Below, in pieces: positions 50,901 to 59,556 of a DNA stretch of 64,000 nucleotides. Each line of letters starts with the position of its first letter. Positions within the stretch are counted from its first letter, which is position 1. Source of the stretch: Pseudomonas sp. GOM6 (GTDB lineage Bacteria > Pseudomonadota > Gammaproteobacteria > Pseudomonadales > Pseudomonadaceae); contig NZ_JARPUS010000006.1 in assembly GCF_029537485.1 (NCBI RefSeq), positions 186,001 to 250,000 of the forward strand. The letters run 5' to 3'. Under the pieces are notes generated by a model. It saw only the letters and a list, made by a program, of their open reading frames with translations, was not told where the DNA came from and made no database searches. Both the position numbers and the translations under genes were made by a program.

Positions 50901-51929
50901 ATGCTGACCATCTACAGCGACGATCACCGCCTGCACCACGGCCGCTGCGAGCTGATCGACGGTGAACTCAAGCCCTGCTTCGAAATGCCGGCACGCGCCG
51001 ACTACGTATTGGCCCGGGTGCGCGAACGCGCCCTAGGCGAGGTACACGAGCCGCATGATTTCGGCCGCGCGCCGATCGAACGGGTGCATGCGCTGGATTA
51101 CCTGGAATTCCTCGAAGGCGCCTGGGCGCGCTGGGCCCAGGAAGGTGTCGATGGCGACCTGATGCCCTACATCTTCCCAACCCGCGGCCTGCGCGCCGTG
51201 CGCCCCGACCACCTGCACGGCCAGCTGGGCTACTACAGCTTCGACGGCGGCGCACCGATCACCGCCGGCACCTGGCAGGCCATCTACAGCTCGGCGCAGG
51301 TTGCCCTGACCGGCCAGCAGGCCATCGCCGACGGCGCTCACGGCGCCTTCGCACTGTGCCGTCCGCCAGGCCACCATGCCGCCGCCGACCTGATGGGCGG
51401 CTACTGCTACCTGAACAACGTCGCCATCGCCGCACAAGCCTGCCTCGACCAGGGCGCCCGCCGCGTGGCCATCCTCGATGTCGACTACCACCACGGCAAC
51501 GGCACCCAGTCGATCTTCTACGCCCGCAACGACGTGCTGGTGACCTCTATCCACGGCGATCCGCGTGCCGAATTCCCGTTCTTCCTCGGCTATGCCGATG
51601 AGGAAGGCGAAGGCGCAGGGCGCGGCTTCAACTACAACCTGCCGCTGGCCGCCGGCAGCGACTGGACGCTGTACAGCCAGGCGCTGGACAGCGCCTGTCA
51701 GCGCATCGCCGCCTATGCGCCGGACGTGGTGCTGGTGTCGCTGGGTGTCGACACCTTCAAGGAAGACCCGATCTCGCAGTTCAAGCTGGACAGCCCGGAC
51801 TACCTGCGCATGGGCGCACGCATCGCCGCGCTGGGCAAGCCGACCCTGTTCGTCATGGAAGGCGGCTACGCGGTGGAAGAGATCGGCATCAACGCCGTCA
51901 ACGTACTCGAAGGTTTCCAGGGCACCTGA
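50901..51929 (+). CDS. Acetylpolyamine aminohydrolase (histone-deacetylase family)
   Basis: This is a 342-residue zinc hydrolase of the arginase/HDAC fold. Active-site segments are RPPGHHAAADLMGGYCYLNN (His dyad), ILDVDYHHGNGTQSIFYA (zinc Asp/His) and SLGVDTFKEDPISQF (zinc Asp). Length and sequence match the Pseudomonas AphA/AphB group, which deacetylates N-acetylputrescine or acetylcadaverine. It precedes a polyamine-type binding protein gene by 31 bases, so the pair takes up and deacetylates acetylpolyamines. GGAG lies 9 bases before the ATG. Confidence 0.9.
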   Translation: MLTIYSDDHRLHHGRCELIDGELKPCFEMPARADYVLARVRERALGEVHEPHDFGRAPIERVHALDYLEFLEGAWARWAQEGVDGDLMPYIFPTRGLRAVRPDHLHGQLGYYSFDGGAPITAGTWQAIYSSAQVALTGQQAIADGAHGAFALCRPPGHHAAADLMGGYCYLNNVAIAAQACLDQGARRVAILDVDYHHGNGTQSIFYARNDVLVTSIHGDPRAEFPFFLGYADEEGEGAGRGFNYNLPLAAGSDWTLYSQALDSACQRIAAYAPDVVLVSLGVDTFKEDPISQFKLDSPDYLRMGARIAALGKPTLFVMEGGYAVEEIGINAVNVLEGFQGT

Positions 51930-51960
51930 GCCCGTTTTTCAACCAGGGGAGCAATCCACG

Positions 51961-53049
51961 ATGAAAAAAGCCATCCCGCTGCTGCTCGGCGCCACGCTCT
52001 GTGCCGGCGCGCTGCAGGCCAGTGCCGCCGAGCTGCACGTGTACAACTGGGCCGACTACATGCTGCCCGAAGTGCCCAAGGCGTTCGCCGAAAAGTCCGG
52101 CATCAAGCTGACCTGGGACACCTATGAGTCCAACGAAGCGCTGGAAGCCAAGCTGCTGGCGGGCAACTCCGGCTATGACCTGGTGGTGCCGACCAACACC
52201 TTCCTGGAAAACCAGCTCAAGGCCGGCGTGTACCAGAAGCTGGACAAGTCCAAGCTGCCCAACTGGCAGCACCTGGACGCCAACCTGCTGCAGCTGATGA
52301 GCGCCAACGACCCCGGCAACGAACACGCCGTGCCCTACATGTATGGCACCGTGCTGATCGGCTACAACCCGGACAAGGTCAAGGCTGCCCTCGGCGACGA
52401 CGCGCCGGTGAACAGCTGGGACCTGGTGTTCAAACCGGAAAACATGGAGAAGCTGAAGAGCTGCGGCGTGGCCATGCTCGACTCGCCGGCGGAAATCCTG
52501 CCGATCGCCCTCGACTACCTCGGCCTCGACCCCAACAGCACCAATTCGGCCGACTATGACAAGGCCACCGAACTGCTGCTGAAGATCCGCCCGTACATGG
52601 CCTACTTCCACTCGGCCAAGTACATGACCGACATCGCCAACGGCGACATCTGCGTGGCCGTCGGCTACTCCGGCAGCTTCTTCCAGTTCGCCAACCGCGC
52701 CAAGGAAGCGGGCAACGGCGTGGTGGTGCAGTGGAAGCTGCCGAAGGAAGGCGCACCGCTGTGGTACGACTCCTTCGCCATCCCGGCCGATGCCAAGAAC
52801 GTCGACGAGGCCCACGCCTTCCTCAACAACCTGCTCGATCCGAAAGTGGTGGCGCCGATCAGCGACTTCCTCGGCTACCCCAACCCGAACAAGGACGGCA
52901 TGGCCCTGGTCAGCGCCGCGATCCGCGACGACGCCGACCTGTCACCCTCGGCCGAAGCGCAAAAGAACCTCTACGTGCTCAAGCCGCTGCCGCAGAAGAT
53001 CGAGCGCGTGCGCACGCGCGCCTGGAGCAAGATCAAGACCGGCACCTGA
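51961..53049 (+). CDS. Polyamine ABC transporter periplasmic binding protein (PotF/SpuD-like)
   Basis: The 362-residue protein has a signal peptide (MKKAIPLLLGATLCAGALQA, then SAA). The conserved polyamine-binding start ELHVYNWADYMLPEVPKAFA is followed by GYDLVVPTNTFLENQLKAGV. SYGSFFQ-like VGYSGSFFQFANRAKEAG and WYDSFAIPADAKNVDEAHAF also fit. No permease or ATPase genes follow here, so it either uses a transporter encoded elsewhere or serves another role. It lies 31 bases after the acetylpolyamine aminohydrolase. Confidence 0.9.
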   Translation: MKKAIPLLLGATLCAGALQASAAELHVYNWADYMLPEVPKAFAEKSGIKLTWDTYESNEALEAKLLAGNSGYDLVVPTNTFLENQLKAGVYQKLDKSKLPNWQHLDANLLQLMSANDPGNEHAVPYMYGTVLIGYNPDKVKAALGDDAPVNSWDLVFKPENMEKLKSCGVAMLDSPAEILPIALDYLGLDPNSTNSADYDKATELLLKIRPYMAYFHSAKYMTDIANGDICVAVGYSGSFFQFANRAKEAGNGVVVQWKLPKEGAPLWYDSFAIPADAKNVDEAHAFLNNLLDPKVVAPISDFLGYPNPNKDGMALVSAAIRDDADLSPSAEAQKNLYVLKPLPQKIERVRTRAWSKIKTGT

Positions 53050-53413
53050 GCCGGACGCGCCCGGGCCGGCAGGATGCCGGCTCGGCGCACGCTGTCCGCC
53101 ATCACCGGCGGGTGGCGCAAATGGCGGGCACTCAGCCGCCGCATAGCTCGCAATGCGCACAGGTGGCTGCACAAAAAACACTCGCCAACCCAGACCCCAC
53201 GGCAGCACTGGCGAGCGAACATCTATCCACAGCCTGCGCACATAAGCTTGCACACTCTCTGTGATTAACTTGCGTGCCCGCATGAAACGGCTGCCTAGAA
53301 ATCACCCAACCACCGGCAGAGCGCGCCAAGCCTGGCGCAGCACGCTTGACCTACAGCTTATCCACAAGGTGATCCACCCAGGCTGGGGGTAACTGCCTGG
53401 GTGGAGTGGCGAA
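53050..53413. other. Gene-free stretch with two DnaA-box-like sequences and a hairpin
   Basis: This stretch lies between the converging polyamine operon and ltaE. It contains CTATCCACA (53223-53231) and TTATCCACA (53358-53366), the latter an exact DnaA box. A hairpin CACCCAGGC/GCCTGGGTG (about 53376-53403) has no T-run. A GCCGGC/GCCGGC hairpin near 53076-53092 follows the binding-protein stop. No protein gene is convincing. Confidence 0.5.
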
Positions 53414-54457
53414 CTAGGCTGCCCCCATGGCCTTGCGGATATCTGCCGCCAGCTCGCGCACCCGCGCTTCCTCGGTATCCCAGCTGCACATGAAACGTGC
53501 GCCACCGGCACCGATGAAGGTGTAGAAGCGCCAGCCCCAGTCGCGCAGGCGCTGCAAGGCAGGCTCGGACAGTTGTAGGAACACACCGTTGGCCTGCACC
53601 GGGAACATCAGGCTCACGCCCGGCACATCCGCCACCAGTTCGGCCAGCAGGCGCGCACAGCGGTTGGCGTGGCCGGCGTAGCGCAGCCAGGCGTCGTCCT
53701 GCAGCAGACCGACCCAGGGCGCCGACAGGTAGCGCATTTTCGAAGCCAGCTGACCGGCCTGCTTGCAGCGGTAGTCGAAGTCCTCGGCCAGGGCCTTGTT
53801 GAAGAACAGGATGGCCTCGCCCACGGCCATGCCGTTCTTGGTGCCGCCGAAGCACAGCACGTCGACGCCGGCCTTCCAGGTCAGCTCGGCCGGGCTGCAG
53901 CCCAGGGAGGCGCAGGCGTTGGAGAAGCGCGCACCGTCCATGTGCAGGTTGAGGTTCAGCTCTTCACACACCTGGCTGATCGCCCGGACTTCGTCCGGGG
54001 TGTAGACGGTGCCGACCTCGGTGGCCTGAGTCAGGGTCACCACGCGCGGCTTGGGGTAGTGAATGTCCTGCCGCTTGAGGGCGACCTCGCGGATCGAGGC
54101 CGGGGTCAGCTTGCCCTGCTCGGTGCGCGCGGTCAGCAGCTTGGAGCCGTTGGAAAAGAACTCCGGCGCGCCGCACTCGTCGGTCTCGACGTGCGCCGTC
54201 TCCGAGCAGATCACACTGTGGTAGCTCTGGCACAGCGAGGCCAGCGCCAGGGAGTTGGCTGCCGTGCCGTTGAAGGCGAAGAACACCTCACAGTCGGTCT
54301 CGAACAGCTGGCGAAACTGGTCGGCGGCACGTGCCGTCCACTGATCGTCACCGTAGGCACGCTGGTGGCCGAGATTGGCCTCGGCCATGGCGGCCCAGGC
54401 CTCCGGGCAGATACCGGAATAGTTGTCGCTGGCGAATTGCTGACTCTGGTCGGTCAT
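53414..54457 (-). CDS. ltaE: Low-specificity L-threonine aldolase
   Basis: This 347-residue PLP enzyme cleaves L-threonine and L-allo-threonine to glycine and acetaldehyde. The PLP lysine is in CFGGTKNGMAVGEA, and NLNLHMDGARFSNACASLG holds the cofactor-stacking region. SDNYSGICPEAWAAM at the N-terminus is typical of the Pseudomonas enzyme. No leader or fusion is seen. An inverted repeat (54530-54566) lies in its upstream region. Confidence 0.92.
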   Translation of the reverse strand: MTDQSQQFASDNYSGICPEAWAAMAEANLGHQRAYGDDQWTARAADQFRQLFETDCEVFFAFNGTAANSLALASLCQSYHSVICSETAHVETDECGAPEFFSNGSKLLTARTEQGKLTPASIREVALKRQDIHYPKPRVVTLTQATEVGTVYTPDEVRAISQVCEELNLNLHMDGARFSNACASLGCSPAELTWKAGVDVLCFGGTKNGMAVGEAILFFNKALAEDFDYRCKQAGQLASKMRYLSAPWVGLLQDDAWLRYAGHANRCARLLAELVADVPGVSLMFPVQANGVFLQLSEPALQRLRDWGWRFYTFIGAGGARFMCSWDTEEARVRELAADIRKAMGAA

Positions 54458-54811
54458 AGAAGTGTCCTCGTGGGCTTACCGAAACGCTAGAGGCTGCAGA
54501 CAGGCTTCGTGGGCCCGTTTACAGCAATAACAGATGCAGTTCTTACTGGATTATCTCCGCATCTGTACCGGTGGCAAGTCGCTATTTTCTCGACCTTGCC
54601 CAGTTAAAAATCACGCCCTTCACTCAATTGCATGATTTTCCACGGATGACCAGTACAGTTGCTGCCATAGAAGCAGAACAGTTAGGAAGCTGGCTAATAA
54701 ACAGCCCGACAATTTAGCCCAGCTGTGCCTACAAAATCGACCATGTAGTCAGGAAAATAGCCTTCCAGTAGAACACTCTCTAGCCCGCCACAAGCGGAAG
54801 GAAGCACCACC
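54458..54811. other. Divergent intergenic region between ltaE and DUF1127 gene
   Basis: Apart from the inverted repeat at 54530-54566, this stretch is AT-richer than its surroundings and has no gene. It must hold both the ltaE promoter and that of the DUF1127 gene. GGAAGGAAG immediately precedes the DUF1127 start. Confidence 0.6.
54530..54566. promoter_or_regulatory. Perfect 8-bp inverted repeat upstream of ltaE
   Basis: ACAGATGC (54530-54537) and GCATCTGT (54559-54566) are exact reverse complements separated by 21 bp. The element lies 73-109 bases before the ltaE start. The spacing of about three helical turns suits a dimeric repressor such as a MocR/GntR-type protein. The regulator is unknown. 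Confidence 0.6.
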
Positions 54812-55027
54812 ATGGAACGTACCCTCGGTTCCGCCTCGATGTTCAAGCAACACACCTCCGACGCCACCGGCCTGCTGCCGCTGCGCGCCCTGGCCACCCT
54901 GCTGCTGTGGCAGCGCCGCGTGAGCAGCCGCCGCGAGCTGGCCCGTCTCGACGAGCGCCTGCTGGCCGATGCCGGCATCAGCCTGAACGAACGCGCCGAA
55001 GAGATCAGCAAGCCGTTCTGGCGCTAA
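54812..55027 (+). CDS. DUF1127 small Arg-rich protein
   Basis: The 71-residue protein has the C-terminal DUF1127 motif: LWQRRVSSRRELARLDERLL followed by ADAGISLNERAEEISKPFWR. DUF1127 proteins are small, Arg-rich and RNA-associated in some alphaproteobacteria, and none has a settled role in Pseudomonas. GGAAGGAAG lies just upstream of ATG. It stands alone and is followed by an intrinsic terminator. Confidence 0.9.
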   Translation: MERTLGSASMFKQHTSDATGLLPLRALATLLLWQRRVSSRRELARLDERLLADAGISLNERAEEISKPFWR

Positions 55028-55045
55028 GCCTTGCAGGTAATGAAC

Positions 55046-55075
55046 AAAGGGAAGCCAAATGCTTCCCTTTTTGTT
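55046..55075 (+). terminator. Intrinsic terminator after DUF1127 gene
   Basis: AAAGGGAAGC/GCTTCCCTTT with loop CAAAT is followed by T's. It may serve both directions, with the response-regulator gene ending at 55106. Confidence 0.9.
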
Positions 55076-55105
55076 GCGTGAGAATTGCTAACCCAGGCTC
55101 GCCGC

Positions 55106-56005
55106 TCAGGCACCGGGCACGAAATGCTTCTGCGCGGTACCGCGGGCAATCAGGCGCGACAGGTAGTCGAGCTTCTGCGGGTCGCGGTCGACGAACTTGA
55201 AGGTCAGCTGCAGCCACTCGCTGTCCGGCTTGGGCTCCAGCGCCGCCACCGCGTGCAGGTAGCCATTGAGGCGTGCCGTTTCGGCGGCCTCGCCCTGTTC
55301 GAGGTCGAGGACAGCACTCTCCAGCACCTGCGGCAGCAAATCCCCGCGCTTGACCACCAGCAGCGCCTCCTTGAGGCTCAGCGCCTTGATTACGCAGGAC
55401 ATGCTGCCATTGGGCAAACGCAGTTGGCCCTGGCCGCGTCCGGCAGGCGGGCCGGAAGGCTTGGAGGGTTTGGCAGGGGCCTCGGCCTTGGGCTGCGCCG
55501 CCGCCTTGGCTGCGGGCTTGACCACTTCGGCATTGCCACCGGTCAGGGCGGCCAGGGAATCATTGGCGAAGGCACCGGTGCTGAGCATCTTCGGCGGCGC
55601 ACTGGCCGCCAGGGCCTGCAGCTTGCCGGCACGGTGCAGCGCCTTCTTCACCTTGGTGACCAGCTGCTCGTTGGAAAAGGGTTTGCCGATGTAGTCGGAA
55701 ACGCCGGCCTGGATGGCCTGCACCACGTTTTCCTTGTCACCACGGCTGGTCACCATAATGAAGGGCGTGATCTTGTGTGCCTCTTCGCCACGGCACCAGG
55801 TGAGCAGTTCGAGGCCGGACATTTCCGGCATTTCCCAGTCACAGAGGATCAGGTCGACTGCCTGCCGGCCCAGCAATTGCTGAGCCTTGCGCCCATTCAC
55901 CGCTTCCTCGATCTGGATGCCAGGGAAGTTGTCGCGCAGGCCCTTCTTCACCAGATCACGGATAAAGGTGGCGTCATCCACCACCAGCACACTGACTTTG
56001 CTCAT
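55106..56005 (-). CDS. Response regulator next to phoU, with C-terminal PilZ-like domain
   Basis: The 299-residue protein has an N-terminal receiver domain with acidic DD at residues 10-11, phospho-acceptor Asp56 (ILCDWEMPEMSGLELL) and the conserved Lys in SDYIGKPFSNEQ. An Ala/Lys/Pro-rich linker (KPAAKAAAQPKAEAPAKPSK) follows. The C-terminal part (about 195-299; SMSCVIKALSLKEALLVVKR) resembles PilZ but lacks a visible RxxxR...D/NxSxxG motif, so c-di-GMP binding is doubtful. A gene of this kind sits beside phoU in pseudomonads. Its role is undefined. Confidence 0.78.
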   Translation of the reverse strand: MSKVSVLVVDDATFIRDLVKKGLRDNFPGIQIEEAVNGRKAQQLLGRQAVDLILCDWEMPEMSGLELLTWCRGEEAHKITPFIMVTSRGDKENVVQAIQAGVSDYIGKPFSNEQLVTKVKKALHRAGKLQALAASAPPKMLSTGAFANDSLAALTGGNAEVVKPAAKAAAQPKAEAPAKPSKPSGPPAGRGQGQLRLPNGSMSCVIKALSLKEALLVVKRGDLLPQVLESAVLDLEQGEAAETARLNGYLHAVAALEPKPDSEWLQLTFKFVDRDPQKLDYLSRLIARGTAQKHFVPGA

Positions 56006-56092
56006 CGACCACTCCCGGCAACAATGCCGACAAGCATAGTCCGGGGTGATGGCCCAAGGCCAACGGCATGCAGCGCGACGATGGACAAAGGC

Positions 56093-56818
56093 TTAGTCAG
56101 CCTTGCCCTGCACCTCTTCCTGCATGCGCGCCAGGCCCATGTGGCGCACGTCGGTGCCGCGTACCAGGTAGATCACCAGCTCGGCAATGTTGCGTGCGTG
56201 GTCGCCAATACGCTCCAGCGAACGCAGGACCCAGATGATCGAGAGCACGCGGCTGATCGCCCGAGGGTCTTCCATCATGTAGGTGACCAGCTCGCGCAGG
56301 GCGGTCTTGTACTCGCGGTCGACGGTCTTGTCGTACTGGGCCACGGACAAGGCCAGGTCGGCATCGAAGCGGGCAAAGGCGTCGAGCGACTGCTGCACCA
56401 TCTTGCGCACCTGATCGCCGATGTGACGCACCTCGACGTAGCCACGCGGCGCTTCGCCGGTTTCGCACAGCTCGATGGCGCGCTTGGCGATCTTCGAGGC
56501 CTCGTCACCGATGCGCTCGAGGTCGATCACCGACTTGGAGATGCTGATGATCAGGCGCAGGTCGGAGGCGGCCGGCTGGCGACGGGCGAGGATGCGCACG
56601 CATTCCTCGTCGATGTTGGTTTCCATCTGGTTGATCTGGTCGTCGATCTCGCGCACCTGCTGGGCCAGGCCGGAGTCGGCCTCGATCAGCGCGGTGACGG
56701 CGTCGTTGACCTGCTTCTCGACCAGGCCGCCCATGGCCAGCAGGTGGCTGCGCACCTCCTCCAGCTCGGCGTTGAACTGCTGGGAGATGTGGTGGGTGAG
56801 GCTGTCTTTGTTGATCAT
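56093..56818 (-). CDS. phoU: Phosphate transport regulator PhoU
   Basis: The 241-residue all-helical protein has two PhoU repeats, marked by VIDLERIGDEASKIAKRAIE and WVLRSLERIGDHARNIAELV, each carrying the metal-binding E/DxxxD pattern. PhoU relays the state of the Pst transporter to the PhoR kinase so that PhoB stays off when phosphate is plentiful. Start 56818 (MINKDSLTHHISQQF) is chosen. The frame is open further upstream, but that part lacks family sequence. It is the last pst gene before the response-regulator gene. Confidence 0.95.
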   Translation of the reverse strand: MINKDSLTHHISQQFNAELEEVRSHLLAMGGLVEKQVNDAVTALIEADSGLAQQVREIDDQINQMETNIDEECVRILARRQPAASDLRLIISISKSVIDLERIGDEASKIAKRAIELCETGEAPRGYVEVRHIGDQVRKMVQQSLDAFARFDADLALSVAQYDKTVDREYKTALRELVTYMMEDPRAISRVLSIIWVLRSLERIGDHARNIAELVIYLVRGTDVRHMGLARMQEEVQGKAD

Positions 56819-56970
56819 GGTCGAGCCCTTGTGCAGCGAATTAGGTTCTTGAAATTCAATCGTCCTGGCCTTTGCGAAATTGTGTCGGGCTAGGAGGCGC
56901 CGCGCAGACAGTACAACTCGTACGGCAAGCGGCGCCGACAACGCCCGGCGCGGTTTCGCATAGCCAGGGG

Positions 56971-57804
56971 TTAGCCGTAGCGGCCGGTGATGTAATCTTC
57001 GGTTTGTTTTTTCGCCGGGTTGGTGAACAGCGTATCGGTGTCACCGAACTCGATCAGCTTGCCCATGTACATGAACGCGGTGTAGTCGGAAACCCGTGCC
57101 GCCTGCTGCATGTTGTGGGTGACGATAACGATGGTGTACTTGCTCTTCAGCTCGTAGATCAGCTCTTCGACCTTGAGGGTGGAGATCGGGTCGAGGGCCG
57201 AGCAGGGTTCGTCGAGCAGCAGCACTTCCGGCTGCACCGCCACGGTCCGGGCGATCACCAGACGCTGCTGCTGGCCACCGGACAGGCCCAGGGCCGACTC
57301 GTGCAGACGGTCTTTCACTTCATCCCACAGCGCCGCGCTCTTCAGCGCCCACTCCACGGTCTCGTCGAGCACGCGCTTCTGGTTCACGCCCTGGATGCGC
57401 AGGCCGTACACCACGTTCTCGTAGATGCTCTTGGGGAAGGGGTTGGGCTTCTGGAACACCATGCCGACGCGGCGCCGCAGCTCGGCGACGTCCACGCCCT
57501 TCTTGTAGATGTCCTGACCGTCGAGGAGGATCTGGCCGTCCACGCGGCAGCCGTCGACCAGGTCGTTCATGCGGTTGAAAGTGCGCAGCAGGGTCGACTT
57601 GCCGCAGCCGGACGGGCCGATGAAGGCTGTCACGCGCTGTTTGGGGATGTTCAGGCTGACGTCGAACAGCGCCTGCTTCTCGCCGTAATACAGGTTGAGC
57701 TTGGGCACCTCGAGGGCGACCGTCTCTTCGGCCAGGTTGAGGCCCTGCTTCTGACGGCCGAGGGCGGCCATGTCGATACCGTGGGTGTGTACTTCGTGCT
57801 GCAT
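56971..57804 (-). CDS. pstB: Phosphate ABC transporter ATP-binding protein PstB
   Basis: The 277-residue ATPase has Walker [11 protein letters not shown]-loop [16 protein letters not shown], signature [13 protein letters not shown], Walker [14 protein letters not shown] and switch His in [14 protein letters not shown]. These are PstB-specific contexts. It powers the PstCA channel for phosphate import. It lies between pstA and phoU in one operon. Confidence 0.96.
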   Translation of the reverse strand: MQHEVHTHGIDMAALGRQKQGLNLAEETVALEVPKLNLYYGEKQALFDVSLNIPKQRVTAFIGPSGCGKSTLLRTFNRMNDLVDGCRVDGQILLDGQDIYKKGVDVAELRRRVGMVFQKPNPFPKSIYENVVYGLRIQGVNQKRVLDETVEWALKSAALWDEVKDRLHESALGLSGGQQQRLVIARTVAVQPEVLLLDEPCSALDPISTLKVEELIYELKSKYTIVIVTHNMQQAARVSDYTAFMYMGKLIEFGDTDTLFTNPAKKQTEDYITGRYG

Positions 57805-57857
57805 GGGAGGCTCCCTACGCTAACAATTCGTTCGTGCCGCCGCGGCGACACCGTTAA

Positions 57858-59534
57858 TCAATGATCCAGTGCCTTGTACTTCTCGCGCAGGTGGTTACGG
57901 ATGAACACCGCGCTCAGGTTGAGCAGGGCGATCACCAGCACCAGCAGCAGCGCGGTGGCGTACACCAGCGGGCGGGCGGCCTCGACGTTGGGGCTCTGGA
58001 AGCCGACGTCGTAGATATGGAAGCCCAGGTGCATGATCTTCTGGTCCAGGTGCAGGTAGGGGTAGTTGCCGTCTACCGGCAGGCTCGGTGCGAGCTTGAC
58101 CACGCCGACCAGCATCAGTGGCGCCACTTCGCCGGCAGCGCGCGCCACGGCGAGAATCAGGCCGGTCATCATGGCCGGACTGGCCATCGGCAATACCACT
58201 TTCCACAGGGTCTCGGCCTTGGTCGCGCCGAGGGCCAGGGAGCCTTCGCGCAGGGCCCGCGGGATGCGCGCCAGGCCTTCTTCGGTGGCGACGATGACCA
58301 CCGGCACGGCGAGAATCGCCAGGGTCAGCGAGGCCCACAGCAGGCCCGGGGTACCGAAGGTTGGCGCCGGTGCGGATTCGGGGAAGAACAGACGATCCAG
58401 CGAGCCGCCCAGTACATAGACGAAGAAGCCCAGGCCGAACACGCCGTAGACGATGGCCGGTACGCCGGCCAGGTTGTTCACGGCGATGCGGATGATGCGG
58501 GTCAGGGGGCCCTGGCTGGCGTACTCGCGCAGGTAGATGGCCGCCAGCACACCGAACGGGGTGACGATCACGGCCATGATCAGGGTCATCATCACGGTGC
58601 CGAAGATGGCCGGGAAGATGCCGCCCTCGGTATTGGCTTCGCGCGGGTCGTCGCTGAGGAATTCCCAGATCTTGGCGAAATAGAAGCCGAGCTTTTCCAG
58701 GGTGCCCATGGCGTTCGGCTGGTAGGCGCGCACCACCTTGCCCAGGCTGATCTCCTGCTCACGACCGTCGGCCGTGCGCACGACTACGCTGTCGCGATTG
58801 AACTGGCCGTTGAGTTCGATCAGCTCGGCCTCCAGCACCTTGTACTCAGCATCCCACTGGGCACGCTGGGCATCCAGATCGGCCTGGGCGGCGGCGTCCA
58901 GCTGGCCCTTGAGCTCCAGCCCGCGGCTCTCCAGGCGGATACGCTCCAGCCCGGCGTTGATGCGGCCGATGTCCTTCTTCTCCAGCCGAACCAGCTGCTG
59001 ATGCAGCTCGCCGACACGCTCGATGCGTGCCTGCAGCTCGGGCCAGGCAGCGTCGCCCTCGGCCACCACCTGACCGGACTCCTTGACGCTGACCAGGTAG
59101 CCATAGAAATTGCCCCACTCACGGCGTTCCATCACCAGCAGGTTTTCCGGCGTCTGCAGATCGCTCAGCCACTCGGCCACGATCCAGCTGAAATCGGCGC
59201 CGTAGACTTCGCGGTTACCGACCTTGAGCAGTTCGCGGGTCATGAACTCGCCGCCGTTGACGTCCACCGGCAGGCCGGCGGCGGCCAGGCGCGCGCGCGG
59301 CACTTCCTCGACCTGTACCTGCTCGCCGGCGAGCAGACGCGGGGCCTCGCCCGGCACCTGGTAGCTGGCCTGCACCACGTCGGCTGGCCAGAAGTGACCG
59401 AGGCCACGCACAGCGATCACCGACAGCAGGCCGATGGTCATGATCACGGCGATGGACACGCCGCTGGCAGTCATCCAGACCCAGGGCGAACCGCTCTTGA
59501 ACCAGGACTTGAGGTTTTGCTCTTTGCTTTTCAC
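57858..59534 (-). CDS. pstA: Phosphate ABC transporter permease PstA, long form
   Basis: The 558-residue protein is almost twice the length of Escherichia coli PstA (296). The C-terminal ~290 residues are the permease domain, with VTPFGVLAAIYLREYASQGP and the EAA loop RIPRALREGSLALGATKAET. Ahead of it are one membrane helix and an extracytoplasmic domain (about 50-260, QTPENLLVMERREWGNFYGY) with a helical segment (LERIRLESRGLELKGQLDAA). This long form is usual in Pseudomonas. The extra domain (DUF3333-type) has unknown function. Confidence 0.93.
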   Translation of the reverse strand: MKSKEQNLKSWFKSGSPWVWMTASGVSIAVIMTIGLLSVIAVRGLGHFWPADVVQASYQVPGEAPRLLAGEQVQVEEVPRARLAAAGLPVDVNGGEFMTRELLKVGNREVYGADFSWIVAEWLSDLQTPENLLVMERREWGNFYGYLVSVKESGQVVAEGDAAWPELQARIERVGELHQQLVRLEKKDIGRINAGLERIRLESRGLELKGQLDAAAQADLDAQRAQWDAEYKVLEAELIELNGQFNRDSVVVRTADGREQEISLGKVVRAYQPNAMGTLEKLGFYFAKIWEFLSDDPREANTEGGIFPAIFGTVMMTLIMAVIVTPFGVLAAIYLREYASQGPLTRIIRIAVNNLAGVPAIVYGVFGLGFFVYVLGGSLDRLFFPESAPAPTFGTPGLLWASLTLAILAVPVVIVATEEGLARIPRALREGSLALGATKAETLWKVVLPMASPAMMTGLILAVARAAGEVAPLMLVGVVKLAPSLPVDGNYPYLHLDQKIMHLGFHIYDVGFQSPNVEAARPLVYATALLLVLVIALLNLSAVFIRNHLREKYKALDH

Positions 59535-59556
59535 GGACGTCTACCTTCCCCAGTTC

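Noticed and set aside
53358..53366. Replication origin
   Set aside because: There are only two DnaA-like boxes, no AT-rich unwinding element, and no dnaA, dnaN or rep gene nearby.
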